Origin: Streptomyces angustmyceticus
GTDB taxonomy: Bacteria; Actinomycetota; Actinomycetes; Streptomycetales; Streptomycetaceae
Assembly: GCF_019933235.1 (NCBI RefSeq)
Contig: NZ_CP082945.1
Span: 3,038,001 to 3,102,000 of the forward strand
DNA length: 64,000 bases
Reading direction: 5' to 3'
In this document: in pieces, positions 52,484 to 60,545 of the stretch
How the letters are laid out: the number at the start of each line of letters is the position of its first letter
How positions within the stretch are numbered: position 1 is the first letter of the stretch
Notes under the pieces: model-generated
What the model was told of the DNA's origin: nothing
Seen by the model: only the letters and a program-made list of their open reading frames with translations
The model's database searches: none
Program-made: the position numbers and the translations under genes

Positions 52484-53521
52484 GTGACCATGCCCATCAC
52501 TGTTCCCGCATACGGCAAGGAAGCCGCGGGGCGTCTGGCGTCAATGGCGGACGTGACCGCCGACGACGGTGCGCTGCGCCGCTTCCTCCACGGCCTCCCG
52601 GGCGTCGACGCGGTCGGCCTCGAGGCCCGCGCCGCCACCCTCGGCACCCGCTCGATCAAGACGACGGCGAAGGCGTACGCCATCGATCTCGCCATCTCGA
52701 TGATCGACCTGACGACCCTCGAAGGCGCGGACACCCCGGGCAAGGTCCGGGCGCTGTGCGCGAAGGGCGTCCACCCCGACCCCACCGACCGCACCAGCCC
52801 CAAGGTCGCGGCGATCTGCGTCTACCCGGACATGGTCGCGACGGCCAAGGAGGCGCTCGCCCTCGCCGGCAGCCCCGACGTTCACGTAGCGTCCGTCGCC
52901 ACGGCCTTCCCGGCCGGCCGCGCCGCGCTGCCGGTCAAGCTCGCCGACACCCGGGACGCGGTCGCGGCCGGCGCCGACGAGATCGACATGGTGATCGACC
53001 GGGGCGCCTTCCTCTCCGGCCGCTACATGGACGTCTTCGAGGAGATCAAGGCCGTCAAGGAGGCGTGCGCCCGCCCTGGGGGCACCTCCCAGTCGGAGAC
53101 TGGGGGAGGGAGCGCCGCGCACCTCAAGGTCATCTTCGAGACCGGTGAGCTCCAGACGTACGACAACGTCCGCCGGGTCTCCTGGCTGGCGATGCTCGCC
53201 GGCGCCGACTTCATCAAGACCTCGACCGGCAAGGTCGCCGTCAACGCCACCCCGCCGGTCACCCTCCTGATGCTGGAGGCGGTCCGCGACTTCCACGCCG
53301 CGACCGGCGTGCAGGTCGGCGTGAAGCCGGCCGGCGGCATCCGGACGACCAAGGACGCGATCAAGTACCTGGTCATGGTCAACGAGACCCTCGGCGAGCC
53401 CTGGCTGACCGCCGACTGGTTCCGCTTCGGCGCCTCCAGCCTCCTGAACGACCTGCTGATGCAGCGCCAGAAGCTCAGCACCGGCCGCTACTCCGGCCCC
53501 GACTACGTCACGGTGGACTGA
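52484..53521 (+). CDS. deoC: deoxyribose-phosphate aldolase with in-frame inserted palindromic repeat
   Basis: Splits 2-deoxyribose-5-phosphate into acetaldehyde and glyceraldehyde-3-phosphate; cytoplasmic TIM barrel. 345 residues from GTG 52484 (ATG also at 52490). Features: ATLGTRSIKTTAKAYAIDLA, VYPDMVATAKEALA, the Schiff-base region LAGADFIKTSTGKVAVN (catalytic Lys in KTSTGK), and GVKPAGGIRTTKDAIKYL (proton-relay Lys). Between AVKEACAR and HLKVIFETGEL, residues 198-210 (PGGTSQSETGGGS) are encoded by a REP-like repeat absent from other DeoC sequences I know. It is followed seven bases later by an aldehyde dehydrogenase. Confidence 0.95.
   Translation: MTMPITVPAYGKEAAGRLASMADVTADDGALRRFLHGLPGVDAVGLEARAATLGTRSIKTTAKAYAIDLAISMIDLTTLEGADTPGKVRALCAKGVHPDPTDRTSPKVAAICVYPDMVATAKEALALAGSPDVHVASVATAFPAGRAALPVKLADTRDAVAAGADEIDMVIDRGAFLSGRYMDVFEEIKAVKEACARPGGTSQSETGGGSAAHLKVIFETGELQTYDNVRRVSWLAMLAGADFIKTSTGKVAVNATPPVTLLMLEAVRDFHAATGVQVGVKPAGGIRTTKDAIKYLVMVNETLGEPWLTADWFRFGASSLLNDLLMQRQKLSTGRYSGPDYVTVD
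53075..53113 (+). repeat. 39-bp interspersed palindromic repeat inside deoC
   Basis: CCTGGGGGCACCTCCCAGTC, then GGAGACTGGGGGAGGGAGC. The arms make an imperfect hairpin (CCTCCCAGTC with GACTGGGGGAGG). It shares TGGGGGCACCTCCC and CTGGGGGAGGG with the copy at 27001-27040. It is exactly 13 codons long and keeps the frame. Confidence 0.8.
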
Positions 53522-53528
53522 GGCTCCC

Positions 53529-54959
53529 ATGACCTTCGATTACGCACCCGCACCCGAGTCCCGCGCGGTCGTCGACATCGCGCCGTCCTACGGCCTGTTC
53601 ATCGACGGCGAGTTCGCCCCGGCCGCCGACGGCAAGGTCTTCAAGACCGTCTCCCCGTCGACCGAGGAGGTCCTCTCCGAGGTCGCCCAGGCGAGCGCCG
53701 ACGACGTCGACCGCGCCGTGCGGGCCGCCCGCAAGGCGTTCGAGAAGTGGTCCGCGCTGCCCGGCGCCGAGCGCGCCAAGTACCTCTTCCGCATCGCCCG
53801 GATCATCCAGGAGCGCTCGCGCGAGCTGGCCGTGCTGGAGTCGCTGGACAACGGCAAGCCGATCCGCGAGTCCCGGGACGCCGACCTGCCGCTGGTCGCC
53901 GCGCACTTCTTCTACTACGCGGGCTGGGCCGACAAGCTCGACCACGCCGGCTACGGCCCGAACCCGCGCCCCCTGGGCGTCGCGGGCCAGGTCATCCCCT
54001 GGAACTTCCCCCTGCTGATGCTGGCGTGGAAGATCGCCCCGGCGCTGGCGACCGGCAACACGGTCGTCCTCAAGCCCGCCGAGACGACCCCGCTGTCCGC
54101 CCTGTTCTTCGCGGACATCTGCCGCCAGGCGGGCCTGCCCAAGGGCGTCGTCAACATCCTCACCGGCGACGGCTCCACGGGCGCCTCGCTGGTCGGGCAC
54201 CCGGGCATCGACAAGGTCGCCTTCACCGGCTCCACCGAGGTCGGCAAGGCCATCGCCCGTACGGTCGCGGGCACCGACAAGAAGGTCACCCTGGAGCTGG
54301 GCGGCAAGGCGGCGAACATCGTCTTCGACGACGCCCCGCTGGACCAGGCCGTCGAGGGCATCGTCAACGGCATCTTCTTCAACCAGGGCCAGGTCTGCTG
54401 CGCGGGCTCGCGCCTGCTGGTCCAGGAGTCGGTGGCCGACGAGCTGCTGGACGCCCTCAAGCGCCGGATGCGGACCCTGCGCGTGGGCGACCCGCTCGAC
54501 AAGAACACCGACATCGGCGCCATCAACTCCGCCGAGCAGCTGGCCCGGATCACCGCGCTGGCCGACGCGGGCGAGGCCGAGGGCGCCGAGCGCTGGTCGC
54601 CGTCCTGCGAACTCCCCTCCTCCGGCTACTGGTTCGCCCCGACGCTGTTCACCGGCGTCACCCAGGCGCACCGCATCGCCCGGGAGGAGATCTTCGGCCC
54701 GGTGCTGTCCGTGCTGACCTTCCGCACCCCCGCGGAGGCCGTGGAGAAGGCCAACAACACCCCCTACGGCCTCTCCGCCGGCATCTGGACGGAGAAGGGT
54801 TCGCGGATGCTGTGGATGGCGAACAAGCTGCGCGCGGGCGTCATCTGGTCCAACACGTTCAACAAGTTCGACCCGGCCTCGCCCTTCGGCGGCTACAAGG
54901 AGTCGGGCTACGGCCGCGAGGGCGGCCGGCACGGTCTGGAGGCGTACCTCAATGTCTGA
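53529..54959 (+). CDS. aldehyde dehydrogenase (complete)
   Basis: 476 residues, NAD(P)-dependent ALDH superfamily. N-terminal Rossmann domain: GVAGQVIPWNFPLLMLAWKIAPAL, VLKPAETTPLSALFFADI, VAFTGSTEVGK. Catalytic Glu in TLELGGKAANIVFDDA and catalytic Cys in NQGQVCCAGSRLLV; the C-terminus ends GGYKESGYGREGG. Right after deoC in an operon (seven bases), so it very likely oxidises the acetaldehyde that DeoC releases, to acetate or acetyl-CoA precursors. The next gene overlaps it by eight bases. Confidence 0.93.
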   Translation: MTFDYAPAPESRAVVDIAPSYGLFIDGEFAPAADGKVFKTVSPSTEEVLSEVAQASADDVDRAVRAARKAFEKWSALPGAERAKYLFRIARIIQERSRELAVLESLDNGKPIRESRDADLPLVAAHFFYYAGWADKLDHAGYGPNPRPLGVAGQVIPWNFPLLMLAWKIAPALATGNTVVLKPAETTPLSALFFADICRQAGLPKGVVNILTGDGSTGASLVGHPGIDKVAFTGSTEVGKAIARTVAGTDKKVTLELGGKAANIVFDDAPLDQAVEGIVNGIFFNQGQVCCAGSRLLVQESVADELLDALKRRMRTLRVGDPLDKNTDIGAINSAEQLARITALADAGEAEGAERWSPSCELPSSGYWFAPTLFTGVTQAHRIAREEIFGPVLSVLTFRTPAEAVEKANNTPYGLSAGIWTEKGSRMLWMANKLRAGVIWSNTFNKFDPASPFGGYKESGYGREGGRHGLEAYLNV

Positions 54960-55821
54960 GACGACTGGCCGACTCGCCGTCTTCAAGACCTACAAGCTGT
55001 ACGTCGGGGGCAAGTTCCCCCGGTCCGAGAGCGGGCGGGTGTACGAGGTGACCGACTCCAAGGGCACATGGCTCGCCAACGCGCCGCTGGCCTCCCGCAA
55101 GGACGCCAGGGACGCGGTGGTCGCCGCCCGCAAGGCGTTCGGCGGCTGGTCGGGCGCCACGGCCTACAACCGCGGGCAGATCCTCTACCGCATTGCCGAG
55201 ATGCTGGAGGGCCGTCGCGAGCAGTTCACCGCCGAGGTGGCCGCCGCCGAGGGCCTGTCCAAGGCGAAGGCCGCGGCGCAGGTGGACGCGGCGATCGACC
55301 GCTGGGTCTGGTACGCGGGCTGGTCCGACAAGGTCGCCCAGATCGCCGGCGGCGCCAACCCGGTGGCCGGCCCGTACTTCAACCTGTCGTCTCCCGAGCC
55401 GACCGGTGTGGTGGCGGTCCTGGCCCCCCAGGACTCGTCGTTCCTCGGCCTGGTCTCGGTGATCGCCCCGGCGATCGTCACCGGCAACACGGTGGTCGTG
55501 GCGGCCGCCGAGAACGCCCCGCTGCCCGCCCTCTCGCTGGCCGAGGCGCTCGCCACGTCCGACCTCCCGGGCGGCGTGGTCAACATCCTCTCGGGCCGCA
55601 CCGCGGAGCTGGGCGCCCCGCTCGCCGCCCACCAGGACGTCAACGCCCTCGACCTCGCGGGCGCCGACGAGGAGCTGGCCAAGGAGCTGGAGACGGCCGC
55701 GGCCGACAACCTCAAGCGGGTCCTCCGCCCGGCCGCGCCGAACTGGACGGCCGACCCCGGAACCGGCCGCCTGCTGAGTTTCCTGGAGACGAAGACGGTG
55801 TGGCACCCGATGGGCGTTTAG
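54952..55821 (+). CDS. truncated aldehyde-dehydrogenase-like protein lacking the catalytic domain
   Basis: 289 residues, about 60 percent of a normal ALDH. It keeps the N-terminal and NAD-binding region (YVGGKFPRSESGRVYEV, TGVVAVLAPQDSSFLGLVSVIAPAIVTGNTVVV, LPGGVVNILSG), but the catalytic Glu (ELGG) and Cys (GQxC) segments are missing. It ends in a distinct tail, LLSFLETKTVWHPMG. The clean ending and intact overlap with the complete dehydrogenase (ATG at 54952 inside its stop) speak against random decay. It may be a regulatory or heteromeric partner; from memory a short version also occurs after deoC-ALDH in other streptomycetes. Confidence 0.8.
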   Translation: MSETTGRLAVFKTYKLYVGGKFPRSESGRVYEVTDSKGTWLANAPLASRKDARDAVVAARKAFGGWSGATAYNRGQILYRIAEMLEGRREQFTAEVAAAEGLSKAKAAAQVDAAIDRWVWYAGWSDKVAQIAGGANPVAGPYFNLSSPEPTGVVAVLAPQDSSFLGLVSVIAPAIVTGNTVVVAAAENAPLPALSLAEALATSDLPGGVVNILSGRTAELGAPLAAHQDVNALDLAGADEELAKELETAAADNLKRVLRPAAPNWTADPGTGRLLSFLETKTVWHPMGV

Positions 55822-55864
55822 CCCTGCTCTGGCGGCCTTATGACAGGCCGTCACCAATGCCCCA

Positions 55865-55894
55865 GCGGGGCCTCGCCGAACGGCGGGGCCCCGC
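55865..55894. terminator. hairpin terminator after the deoC-ALDH operon
   Basis: GCGGGGCC (55865-55872) pairs with GGCCCCGC (55887-55894), extended inward by TCGCC/GGCG, giving a stem of about 12 bp around a short loop. It lies 43 bp after the second ALDH stop. Confidence 0.65.
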
Positions 55895-55920
55895 ACGGCT
55901 GTCCGATCCTTTAACTACGA

Positions 55921-55951
55921 TTGACCTCACAGCACGCCATCGACGTTAAAC
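55921..55951 (+). promoter_or_regulatory. promoter of the WXG100/EspC-like cluster
   Basis: TTGACC (55921-55926) and TTAAAC (55946-55951) are 19 bp apart, followed by the ribosome binding site GGGGGAGA and the GTG at 55964. The stretch is visibly less GC-rich than its surroundings. Plausible by eye, spacing slightly long. Confidence 0.45.
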
Positions 55952-55963
55952 GGGGGAGATTTC

Positions 55964-56293
55964 GTGCCGGAGCAATTCAGCGCTGCCCAGGAAGCGCTGC
56001 ACAAGTTCGCCAGGAGTGCCGATCAGCGGGCCGAGAAGGTGCGGTCGATCCGCAGCAGCCTCGCCTCCCACTCCGTGCACCGCGAGGCTTTCGGCAAGCT
56101 TCCGGAATCGGAGGAGATCAGCAAGGACTACGAGGAGCGCCAGGAGGACACCCTGGAAACCCTCGAGGACATCGCCACCTTGCAGGAGAAGATCAGCGAG
56201 GGCGTCACGACCACCGCGCAGTCCTACCAGGACAGCGATGACGAGACCGTCCAGGCGTTGAACAGCGTGCACCACGGGGGTGGCAACCGATGA
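55964..56293 (+). CDS. EspC/WXG100-like type VII secretion target
   Basis: 109 residues, all helical. Helix-turn-helix hairpin with FGKLPESEEISKDYEERQEDTLETLEDI in the second half, matching the pattern of EspC-type (PF10824) small T7SS proteins, and a following YQDSDDETVQAL that fits the YxxxD/E secretion signal. The start GTG at 55964 has GGGGGAGA eight bases upstream. It overlaps the next gene by ATGA. Probably exported through an ESX system together with the next protein; no secretion-machine gene is in this window. Confidence 0.75.
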   Translation: MPEQFSAAQEALHKFARSADQRAEKVRSIRSSLASHSVHREAFGKLPESEEISKDYEERQEDTLETLEDIATLQEKISEGVTTTAQSYQDSDDETVQALNSVHHGGGNR

Positions 56294-57471
56294 GCGGGCC
56301 CGCATCGACGGCGGTCGACGCCTACAACAAGGTCAACGACTGGATGAGCGGGATGAGCGGTCTCGTGGACGAGATCATGCGTCCGCTCGTCGAACCGCTC
56401 GCAGACCAGCTGGAGTTCGTGACCGGCGACCCCGAGACGCTCAAGGAAGCGGCCAAGCTGTGGCGCGACAAGGCCGCCGACCTCCGGGACGTCGTGGCCG
56501 ACCAGCGCCGCGACCGTTCGGATCTCGCGCACGAGTGGACCGGCGAGGCCGCCGAGGCCCTCCAGAACTACCTGGCCGAGCTGGAAACCGCCATGGAGGC
56601 GGAAGCCGATGACATGGACAAGACGGCCGAGGTCCTGGAGGGGGCTGCCGAGCAGGCCCAGTTCGCCCAGGAGATGGTCGAGGCCATCATCCAGGAGCTC
56701 ATCGAATGGGCCCTGATCACACTGGCCGCGGCGTTGGCCCTGACCGTCGTGACCGCGGGTCTCTCATGGGCCGGCGAGGCCGCGATGGCCGCGACCGAGG
56801 CCAGCGTCGCCACGAGCCGTATCGCCGAAGTGGTGTACAAGCTCGGCAGCAACCTCAAGTCCCTCTCCAACATTCTGAAGTTGCTCAAGCGGGCGAAGAA
56901 TCTGACGAAGCTCTCCAAGGTCAAGAAGATGAAGCCCTGGACCTGGAAGCACATGAGCGACCCGGCGCAGAGGGAGGCGTTCCTGATGGGACAGGGCGCC
57001 AAGAAGGCGCTCAAGGCCATCAAGAGCCCGCTGAAGGCGGGCGCCGCCATCGGGATGGGCGGTCTCGGTTTCAGCGGCACCCCACTGGGCGCCGCGGCGG
57101 GAGTCGCCGTCGATCACGCGGCCGAGAAGGTCGATGAGTTCCTGACCGGCGACAAGTCCTCCTCGTCCGGCGACAACAGCTCGCCGCTGCCCGACTTCGG
57201 CTCGCCCCGGCCCGCGCACAGCGAGGTGCATCTGCCGCCCGCGCCGGACTTCGCCCCCTCGCGCGACGTCCAGGAGCCGGTCTCCCCACTGGGCGGCGGA
57301 CGGCCCACCGCCCCGGACCCGGGGTTCGCGTCGCTGCCCGACCAGCCCGTCGCCCAGGACCCGCTCAGCCGCTACCGAGAACCGGCCGTCGAGGAGAATC
57401 CCGGAGTGACCACCATGCCGGCGCCGGCCCGGACGACCGCGCCCCGCGATCCCGACAACCCGTTCGGCTGA
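56290..57471 (+). CDS. WXG100-domain protein with proline-rich tail
   Basis: 393 residues. N-terminal helical WXG100/PPE-like domain (residues 1-145) with WTG in HEWTGEAAEALQNYLAELETAM at about 79-100. A hydrophobic helix follows at about 140-165 (ALITLAAALALTVVTAG), then a basic, Lys-rich segment (KLLKRAKNLTKLSKVKKMK) and a glycine-rich membrane-active region (AAIGMGGLGFSGTPLGAAAG). The tail (300-393) is Pro-rich and disordered. The size, WXG domain and poorly conserved tail suit a type VII secreted toxin or structural substrate, but no enzymatic domain is recognised. ATGA overlap with the gene before. Confidence 0.72.
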   Translation: MSGPASTAVDAYNKVNDWMSGMSGLVDEIMRPLVEPLADQLEFVTGDPETLKEAAKLWRDKAADLRDVVADQRRDRSDLAHEWTGEAAEALQNYLAELETAMEAEADDMDKTAEVLEGAAEQAQFAQEMVEAIIQELIEWALITLAAALALTVVTAGLSWAGEAAMAATEASVATSRIAEVVYKLGSNLKSLSNILKLLKRAKNLTKLSKVKKMKPWTWKHMSDPAQREAFLMGQGAKKALKAIKSPLKAGAAIGMGGLGFSGTPLGAAAGVAVDHAAEKVDEFLTGDKSSSSGDNSSPLPDFGSPRPAHSEVHLPPAPDFAPSRDVQEPVSPLGGGRPTAPDPGFASLPDQPVAQDPLSRYREPAVEENPGVTTMPAPARTTAPRDPDNPFG

Positions 57472-57502
57472 GCCGCACACCAGACGAGAGGAGCGGCACC
57501 GG

Positions 57503-58273
57503 ATGAAGCCGTTTTACCGCGACTGTTTCCCCCCTTTCCTCCAGCCGGGGGAAAGGCTGATCATCGCCTCGGACTACTGCCACAATTCGGCGCTGCCCTT
57601 CGTCCCTGCCGGGCTGCGCACCCCGCGCCCCCCGTCCCCTCTCGAACAGCGGGTACGGGGCGCGCTGGGGAACGCTCTGGGCAAGGTGACGAAGCCGCTG
57701 GGCCCGGCGATCAGCAACCGACTGGCGAACAACCCCGTGACGCGGGCCGTCAGCGGGTCCGCCGGCAACAGCGCGCCGCGGCCCGTCGGCAAAGAGGGGG
57801 AATCCGTCGCCACGTATGCCGCCGGAGACTTCGGCAGCAACGGCGGGAGGCGGCCGGACCGCGACCTCAGCGAGGCGGTGTTCGAAATTCAGGACACGAT
57901 CGAGGACGCCGCGTCCGACGCCATCGAGCACATGATGTACGGCAAGGTCATGGAGGGCGGCTGGTCGAGCATGGCCGGGCGTTTCCTGGTCGATCTGACG
58001 AACGCGGGCGACGAGCCCAGGTTTCAGGCGCTGACCGACCGCCGGCTGATCGTGCTCGTGAACCGCAACAAGAGCTGGCTGGACGGCACCCCGAAGTGTG
58101 ATCTCGGGGTGGCGGTGCCCCGTACGAACATCGCCCGGGTCACCGCGCATTCGAAGGCCGTCACCAAGGGACGGTTCGACGTCACCTTCACCGACGGTTC
58201 GTGGATCGCCCTGGGCAGTCTGCACCGCGAGAACATGGAGGGCGTTGTCGCCGCCTTCCACCAAGGCGTCTGA
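57503..58273 (+). CDS. unknown protein, first of a tandem pair (T7SS-linked)
   Basis: 256 residues. N-terminus conserved with the next gene: FLQPGERLIIASDY. Middle: an alpha-helical segment (EIQDTIEDAASDAIEHMMYGKVMEGGWSSMAGRFLVDLTNAG, in pieces). C-terminal beta-rich domain with ALTDRRLIVLV and GRFDVTFTDGSWIAL, resembling a bacterial PH-like (YokE-type) fold. GAGAGG precedes the ATG at 57503. It lies 31 bp after the WXG100 gene and is likely cotranscribed. Function unknown; a cytoplasmic partner or anti-toxin of the WXG100 protein is one possibility. Confidence 0.7.
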   Translation: MKPFYRDCFPPFLQPGERLIIASDYCHNSALPFVPAGLRTPRPPSPLEQRVRGALGNALGKVTKPLGPAISNRLANNPVTRAVSGSAGNSAPRPVGKEGESVATYAAGDFGSNGGRRPDRDLSEAVFEIQDTIEDAASDAIEHMMYGKVMEGGWSSMAGRFLVDLTNAGDEPRFQALTDRRLIVLVNRNKSWLDGTPKCDLGVAVPRTNIARVTAHSKAVTKGRFDVTFTDGSWIALGSLHRENMEGVVAAFHQGV

Positions 58274-58299
58274 TCACGTGTTCCAGGGAAGCTGACCGC

Positions 58300-58998
58300 G
58301 TGCCGAAGACGGACCATGCGACGCCCTGCCGCCAGTTCCTCCACCCTGGCGAAGTACTACGGGAGGCCCGGGACTACCACGAGTACCCGGATCTCCCGCC
58401 CGTGCCCGCACACCTTCGGGCGCCCCGTAAGCGGCCGCCGCGCGCCAAGGGTCTCCTGGGGAAGCTGAGCGACATCCTCGACAAGGCGTCGCAGCCGTCC
58501 GCGGGTGCGGTCACCCCCGGCCGGCCGTCGGACAGCCGCCTGCTCAACAACAGGCTGATCGACAACCGGATGACGCGCGCGGCCGGAAATGTCGCGGAAA
58601 ACCTGAACGAGGCCCAGGACAACATCGAGGACGCCCTCGACGACGCCGCGAACCGCGCTTTGTTCGGCAAGACCATGGAGGGCGACTGGTCCAGCATGGC
58701 CGGCCGGTTCCTCGTCCAGGTCAGCAACGCGGGCGGCTCGCCCCGGCATCAGGCACTCACCGACCGGCGGCTGTTCGTGCTGACGGACCATGCCACGGGG
58801 TGGCGGGAGCGCGAGCCGGAGCTGGAGGTCGCGGCGCCGATACAGCTGTCGAACATCGCGGAGCTGCGGCCCAGGCCGCGTATGACGTTCCCCCGCGGCC
58901 GCTTCGACCTGGTCTTCGTCGACGGCTCGTGGCTGGCGCTGTGCTGTTCCTTCCAGGAGGACATGCAGGCGCTGGTCACGGCCTTCCACGGGCGCTGA
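58300..58998 (+). CDS. unknown protein, second of the tandem pair
   Basis: 232 residues from the GTG at 58300, a paralogue of the preceding gene: FLHPGEVLREARDY, LLNNRLIDNRMTRAAGN, the motif GKTMEGDWSSMAGRFLV (GKVMEGGWSSMAGRFLV in the first), ALTDRRLFVLT and GRFDLVFVDGSWLAL. The two proteins diverge in the linkers but keep length and order, so they arose by tandem duplication and now probably have separate partners. The shared EGxWSSMAGRFLV core followed by the PH-like domain is not a family I know. Confidence 0.72.
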   Translation: MPKTDHATPCRQFLHPGEVLREARDYHEYPDLPPVPAHLRAPRKRPPRAKGLLGKLSDILDKASQPSAGAVTPGRPSDSRLLNNRLIDNRMTRAAGNVAENLNEAQDNIEDALDDAANRALFGKTMEGDWSSMAGRFLVQVSNAGGSPRHQALTDRRLFVLTDHATGWREREPELEVAAPIQLSNIAELRPRPRMTFPRGRFDLVFVDGSWLALCCSFQEDMQALVTAFHGR

Positions 58999-59077
58999 GC
59001 CCGGAGGGCGGGGCGGCGGGCGCGACAAGCCCGGTGGCTGAGGAGCCGCCGGGCCGGCGCCCGCCGCCGCCCCGGTC

Positions 59078-59479
59078 TCACCCCGGCAGTACCCGCGTCA
59101 ACGTGCCCACCAGCGGCAGGTCCTTGAGTGCGCCGCCGTTCGAGAGGGCGCCGGTCAGGAGCGTGGTGCCCACCGGCTTGAAGTCGGCGATCTGGGTGCT
59201 GACGGCGTTGGCCAGCGGGTCGACGGGGGTGTTGGCCAGCGGGTCCACCCGGAGGTTCTTGACGGGGGCGAGTCCGCCGCCCGCGGTGTTCAGCAGGGCG
59301 CCGGTCAGGGCCGAGGCCGTCGCGCCGGTGTCGCTGCCGCGCTGCGCGGACGCGGGGGCGGCGGACGCCGTGGCCGCACCGCCCGTCGCGAGCGCGGCGC
59401 CCGCCGCGGAGATCACCAGCCCCGCCCGCAGCAAAGTGCAGGGAAAGCGGCTGGGCTTGGGACGTGCGTGGGAGGGCAT
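59078..59479 (-). CDS. small secreted protein
   Basis: 133 residues from the ATG at 59479. Basic N-terminus (MPSHARPKPSRFPC), hydrophobic core (AGLVISAAGAALATGGAATASAAPA) and a signal-peptidase site near SAAPASAQ. The mature part is short and repetitive (VDPLANTPVDPLANA, LLTGALSNGG, LLNTAGGGLAPV). A streptomycete surface or spore-coat-like protein of unknown role, similar in style to secreted proteins of 100-150 residues that carry no domain. Convergent with the WXG cluster and divergent from the uridine-kinase gene. Confidence 0.75.
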   Translation of the reverse strand: MPSHARPKPSRFPCTLLRAGLVISAAGAALATGGAATASAAPASAQRGSDTGATASALTGALLNTAGGGLAPVKNLRVDPLANTPVDPLANAVSTQIADFKPVGTTLLTGALSNGGALKDLPLVGTLTRVLPG

Positions 59480-59635
59480 GGGCACCTGCCTGGGGTCGAA
59501 GAGGGTCGAAGCGCTGTGCGAGCGAGAGCAGTCGGGTAATCGATTGACTGCGTAGCGTAGTTGAGTCGGAGGGGGTCGTTCCACCTCGCGCGCCAGGGGT
59601 ACCCCACACGGCCCCATACGCGACAATGGCTGCCC

Positions 59636-60319
59636 GTGAGCTCCCACTCCTGCCCCCCGCCGCCCTCCACTCAGCTCTCGACGCCGCGCGAGCGGGGAGG
59701 CGGCCCCGCCCGGGGCATCCTGCTGACCGGCCCTTCGGGTTCCGGCAAGACGTCGCTGGCCGAGCGCAGCGGACTGCCCGTCCTTCGTCTCGACGACTTC
59801 TACAAGGAGGGGACGGACCCGACGCTGCCGCAACTGCCCGACGGCGGCGGGGCCGACTGGGACGCGCCGCTGTCCTGGGACGCCTCCGCCGCGGTCGCGG
59901 CCATCGACGCCCTGTGCCGCGCGGGGCGCACCGAGGTCCCGGTCTACGACATCGCGGCCAGCGCCCGGGTCGGCGTGACGGGGCTCGACCTCGGCGGCGC
60001 CCCGCTGTTCATCGCGGAGGGCGTCTTCGCGGCCGATGTCATCGAGGACTGCCGGGCGGCGGGCCTGCTGGCCGACGCGCTGTGCCTGCGCGGCCGTCCG
60101 ACGACCACCTTCCGGCGGCGGCTGGCACGGGATCTGCGCGAGGGCCGCAAGTCGGCCCCGTATCTGGTCCGCCGGGGGCTGCGCCTGCTGCGCAGCGAGC
60201 GGTCCATCGTGGCCCGGCACACCGCGCTGGGCGCGCACCCCTGCGCCAAGCCGGAGGCACTGGCCCGGATAGCGGCGGCGCGGGCGGTGGACGCGGTCGG
60301 CGCGGCCGTCCGTTCCTGA
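59636..60319 (+). CDS. uridine kinase family protein
   Basis: 227 residues from the GTG at 59636. P-loop LLTGPSGSGKTSLAERSG, the acceptor region LRLDDFYKEGTDPTLPQL (DDFYK is diagnostic of uridine kinases), DWDAPLSWD, and the lid arginines RRRLARDLREGRKSAPYLVRRG. Phosphorylates uridine/cytidine to the monophosphate in pyrimidine salvage; the set of PNP, mutase and DeoC nearby makes this nucleoside context natural. The start is set at the GTG because the upstream stretch is not conserved. A perfect hairpin follows. Confidence 0.88.
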   Translation: MSSHSCPPPPSTQLSTPRERGGGPARGILLTGPSGSGKTSLAERSGLPVLRLDDFYKEGTDPTLPQLPDGGGADWDAPLSWDASAAVAAIDALCRAGRTEVPVYDIAASARVGVTGLDLGGAPLFIAEGVFAADVIEDCRAAGLLADALCLRGRPTTTFRRRLARDLREGRKSAPYLVRRGLRLLRSERSIVARHTALGAHPCAKPEALARIAAARAVDAVGAAVRS

Positions 60320-60361
60320 GCACCCTGCGGCACCGCCCCGCCGCCGTTTCCCGGCGGACGC

Positions 60362-60410
60362 GAGGAAGCGGGTTCGGGCAGACCCCCCGGCCGCCCGAAC
60401 CCGCTTCCTC
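60362..60410. terminator. perfect 18-bp hairpin between uridine kinase and sigQ
   Basis: GAGGAAGCGGGTTCGGGC (60362-60379) pairs perfectly with 60393-60410 across a 13-base loop, followed by TTT. It serves the convergent uridine-kinase and sigQ transcripts. The best terminator in the window. Confidence 0.85.
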
Positions 60411-60545
60411 TTTCCCCGTTATCCCCCGTATCCCCCGATACGTCCGGCTTTTTCGGAATGCTCCGCTTCCGCCGGTTCCCCCGTATCCCCTTTTCCCCTG
60501 TTCCCCTCGGGCGTCCCCCCTGGTCCCCCCTCGGGCCCCCGATCC

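Noticed and set aside
54952..55821. Second aldehyde dehydrogenase as a frameshifted pseudogene
   Set aside because: No downstream ALDH C-terminal remnant can be found in any frame after 55821, and the tail and overlap look maintained.
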